A stretch of 64,000 nucleotides of DNA, taken from contig NC_133896.1 in assembly GCF_964199755.1 (NCBI RefSeq), forward strand, positions 63,219,142-63,283,141, given 5' to 3'. Below the pieces are notes generated by a model. That model saw only the letters and a list, made by a program, of their open reading frames with translations, did no database searches and was not told the origin of the DNA. The position numbers were made by a program, and so were the translations under genes. Shown here in pieces: positions 62,101-64,000 of the stretch (position 1 is its first letter; each line of letters opens with the position of its first letter). Origin of the DNA: Larus michahellis. Its lineage: Eukaryota > Chordata > Aves > Charadriiformes > Laridae.

Positions 62101-63379
62101 TGTTACAGAAGATCAATGAATTAACTGATGGGAGATCACTGGAATCCAGTATCCTTTTACTGAATGGGGGAAAATAAAGTACTCCAGTGTACCTCATATG
62201 TCTTCTGATAATGCTTGGTGGAAAACACTGTCACTTTTTTGACAGTCTAGAAAGGGGCAAACACTTCAGTATCTGCAAACAGATGAGAGCTTAGCTACTG
62301 CATCCTGCTTTTCCAGGAGCACCCTTACTGTCCTCATCCACTTTTGCATTAAAAATTGGAGGCCAGCACAGACAGCAGGTAGTCCAGAGCCTAAAGAGAT
62401 CCCTCACATCTGATCCCTGAACTTGCCTACTCCGTGGTGGAGTCTCAGGACATTGTTGTCCATGGTGGGGTACTTACCACTGGAAGGTACCTGGGCTTCC
62501 CAGAGCACTGCATTGTGTATCACACTGCCTTATCCAACTCTTTATGTGGGTGCAGAGTAATAGAAACTTGGAAGGAAAACACCCCTGGGTGAGCAGGAAT
62601 CCTCTTCCACAGGCAAGAGAAAGGCAGATCTACTTGCTGGGATGTAAGTGTAGGATCTGTGAGAGCCAGGTTCACATCCAGGCTCTGCTGCCAGCCCTCT
62701 AAGAGACCTGGTCAGTCAGGACAGATTGGTAAAGGCATTTTTGGATATTAGAGCTGTATGCAGCCACAAAGCAGGGCTTTCAAAGCCTCTGATACTCTGC
62801 TCCCAGAGAAATTGCTGAAAAATTGCTTATAGAGACTTGGCAAAAATCTCAGTAGGCATTTCCTTCTGGAAAAGCTGGCAAAGATCCTCTGAGTTTTTTA
62901 GACTCTCTGGCTCTAGTTTAAGCACTTCACCTTCTCTTTTCTCTCTGTAGCCTTTGCTTCTGTTCCCTATCTGTCAAACAGAGATGACAGGTTTCCTCTC
63001 CATGGACAGAGGGGGAGGAATGTGAAAAAATTTAAAAATTCAGGGTGTTCATGCAGTATTGTAACCCAGTACATGTGCCCCAAAAGGATTATAGTATAGA
63101 GGCATCAAATCTATCAAGTCTTACAGCATGTATTTTCTGCTTTCTCCTTCTAGGCAGTTCCTACGTAGGCTTCTGATGGGTCGGTCTTTCTGGTATTTTT
63201 TCTTTTCCTCAAAGAAATGCCAAACAGACCTTGCTCTGATCCAGAACAATGCCAGAGTGGGCAGCTGCATTGCAGTGGCCCTAAGCAAGCTACAGAAAGC
63301 CAGAAGAAAGGGAAACCTGCCTCGGCAAGAAGACACAACCCCACCTCAGCCAGTGAGTCCCCTGCTGTCCTCCACATAA
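56031..63379 (+). CDS. psuG: Pseudouridine-5'-phosphate glycosidase homologue (PsuG/IndA family), nine exons read
   Basis: PsuG cleaves pseudouridine 5'-phosphate to uracil and ribose 5-phosphate, a Mn-dependent step after pseudouridine kinase. Exons 56031-56130, 56677-56791, 58081-58255, 58865-58976, 59956-60062, 61007-61133, 61684-61804, 62063-62148 and 63228-63379 join in frame into 364 residues; bacterial PsuG is about 310. Seen: [12 protein letters not shown] (55-65) with Glu57, [63 protein letters not shown] with Asp174 and Lys191, and NNARVGS near 321-327. The Asp-Lys spacing of 17 equals Asp149-Lys166 of the E. coli enzyme, where Lys forms the covalent intermediate. The basic head ([19 protein letters not shown]) could be a mitochondrial presequence. 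A donor at 63352 just before the stop leaves open a fusion to a PfkB kinase beyond the window. Mammals lack this gene. Confidence 0.93.
56677..56791 (+). CDS. psuG: PsuG homologue exon 2
   Basis: 115 bp, residues 34-71 plus two bases. [20 protein letters not shown] is the N-terminal PsuG signature, with the catalytic-site Glu57. Acceptor CCCCAG|G, donor GAG|GTGAGG. Confidence 0.96.
58081..58255 (+). CDS. psuG: PsuG homologue exon 3
   Basis: 175 bp, residues 72-130. [20 protein letters not shown] and [13 protein letters not shown] are family blocks. Acceptor TTACTCTAG|C, donor CAG|GTATGG. Confidence 0.96.
58865..58976 (+). CDS. psuG: PsuG homologue exon 4
   Basis: 112 bp, residues 131-167 plus one base. 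[20 protein letters not shown] and [16 protein letters not shown]; these glycine-rich loops bind the phosphate in known structures. Donor AACA|GTAAGA. Confidence 0.96.
59956..60062 (+). CDS. psuG: PsuG homologue exon 5 with the catalytic lysine
   Basis: 107 bp, residues 168-203. [20 protein letters not shown], then [14 protein letters not shown]. Asp174 and Lys191 are present. Acceptor TTAACAG|C, donor CTG|GTAGGT. Confidence 0.96.
60418..60532. repeat. A/T-only low-complexity block
   Basis: About 115 bp of almost pure A/T with TATTTAT and TTAAAAT motifs in intron 5 of the PsuG homologue. Likely a decayed simple repeat. Confidence 0.85.
61007..61133 (+). CDS. psuG: PsuG homologue exon 6
   Basis: 127 bp, residues 204-245 plus one base. 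[20 protein letters not shown] and [12 protein letters not shown], a conserved sugar-pocket block of the family. Acceptor CTGCTGCAG|G. Confidence 0.95.
61684..61804 (+). CDS. psuG: PsuG homologue exon 7
   Basis: 121 bp, residues 246-285 plus two bases. [17 protein letters not shown] and [14 protein letters not shown]. Acceptor CTCCCAG|C, donor CCAG|GTGAGA. Confidence 0.95.
62063..62148 (+). CDS. psuG: PsuG homologue exon 8
   Basis: 86 bp, residues 286-314 plus one base. [20 protein letters not shown] and TDGRSLES. The donor CCA|GTATCC is weaker than the others, but the join to the next exon restores the expected SLES-N-LALI sequence. Confidence 0.9.
62149..63227 (+). other. Last readable intron of the PsuG homologue
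   Basis: 1079 bp. A clear pyrimidine tract precedes the acceptor at 63227. I find no further exon in it. Confidence 0.65.
63228..63379 (+). CDS. psuG: PsuG homologue exon 9 (stop at 63377, or splice at 63352)
   Basis: Completes Asn315 and encodes [20 protein letters not shown], the C-terminal family block with the active-site Asn, then a basic, Pro/Gln-rich tail. In frame it ends TAA at 63377-63379. A consensus donor CCA|GTGAGT ends an alternative exon at 63352 in phase 0, which would skip the stop. Which is used cannot be decided here. Confidence 0.85.
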
Positions 63380-64000
63380 TGCTTCTCTGCTGACAGCACA
63401 GGATAAATTTATATCTATTCCCAAAAGTAAAAGGTGACTCAGCCAGAGACCGATCATTCTGCTTCACGCGGGCAGACATTCTCTCTTTAGTATTTTTTAT
63501 TCTTCTCAGACAAATACCCTCTCCTCCTCCCCCACCCCCATTTGCAGGGAATAAACACTGGCAGTGGCCTAATTCCGTGAAGTCTTAGACCATCAAATCC
63601 ATTAAAAATTTAATCACCTTTTCACCTTTTACTGTGCCCTTACGTACAACTTCAACTGTATTGATCTCAGTGCCAGGGAACTCGTGACTACAGGAGTAGT
63701 CCTGGAAGAGGGTGGAGGGAGATATTTTGAGCTGCTGAGCCATAAGCGTTTTATAAATATCTCTCTTTGCTGGCCTCCTGCTCATGATTGCCAAAATTAC
63801 AAGAGGTACAGCGTATCCCAAACGAGATCCATTATAACCCTAATACTTTATTCACTATCTTGGATTTCGTGTGTGCCGCATAATTTACAGGAAATCTATT
63901 TTAGGTAGTCTTTAGAGAGATGAAAATTTTTCAAAAACCCATTTGCAATAGGATTTGTCAACATAAAAGAGGGAAGTGAATCCAGAGGCAACAACCCAGC
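63380..64000. other. Right edge: 3'UTR or intron of the PsuG homologue
   Basis: No plus-strand PfkB-like exon is visible. A 78-codon minus-strand open frame at 63821-63585 shows no family I recognise. If the gene is a fusion, this stretch is intron. Confidence 0.45.

Noticed and set aside
63585-63821. 78-codon minus-strand frame at the right edge, ending FLMDLMV
   Set aside because: I recognise no family, it has no clear acceptor, and MKRN1's usual neighbour DENND2A cannot be matched to it from memory. A translated search would decide.
1-64000. CRISPR arrays, tRNA, rRNA, phage or bacterial operon features
   Set aside because: The window is vertebrate nuclear DNA; I looked for tRNA B-box motifs and spaced direct repeats and saw none that hold up.

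Overview
The window looks like vertebrate nuclear DNA, most likely from a bird. The genes are split by GT-AG introns, the introns and intergenic spaces are short, promoters sit in very GC-rich CpG islands, and the recognisable interspersed repeats are CR1 LINE 3' ends plus old hAT DNA transposons, with no Alu, B1 or L1. I read the species group from repeats and protein similarity only; a non-avian reptile is not excluded.

Layout. (1) 388-13407, minus strand: ten exons of SLC37A3, a major facilitator family transporter of lysosome/ER membranes. The window holds the N-terminal 382 residues; the last exons lie off the left edge. A noncoding first exon probably ends near 16716. (2) 16480-17800: a CpG island that serves as a probable bidirectional promoter for SLC37A3 (minus) and RAB19 (plus), with a pentanucleotide tandem repeat, a purine tract and two ACTACA-NN-TCCC motifs. 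(3) 17477-21329, plus: the complete RAB19 small GTPase (214 aa, three coding exons). (4) 21330-27180: 3'UTRs and the space between the convergent RAB19 and MKRN1 genes. (5) 28563-49786, minus: the complete MKRN1 E3 ubiquitin ligase (480 aa, eight coding exons). Its intron 2 carries a 2.56-kb degenerate hAT transposon with terminal inverted repeats and a near-perfect 8-bp target duplication. (6) 49050-50350: the MKRN1 CpG island, possibly shared with the next gene. (7) 56027-63379, plus: a spliced gene for pseudouridine-5'-phosphate glycosidase (PsuG/IndA family), read through nine coding exons with all joins in frame.

SLC37A3-RAB19-MKRN1 is the conserved vertebrate order. The notable gene is the PsuG homologue: the family cleaves pseudouridine 5'-phosphate to uracil and ribose 5-phosphate, and mammals are known to lack this pathway and excrete pseudouridine. 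The last readable exon has both an in-frame stop and a strong splice donor 27 bp before it, so the gene could end here or run into a PfkB-type pseudouridine kinase domain beyond the right edge, as in known fused eukaryotic proteins. The four genes share no obvious pathway; their proximity is conserved synteny.

Exon borders were placed by hand from GT-AG signals, reading-frame continuity and recalled family sequence. Transcription starts, noncoding first exons and polyA sites are inferred.
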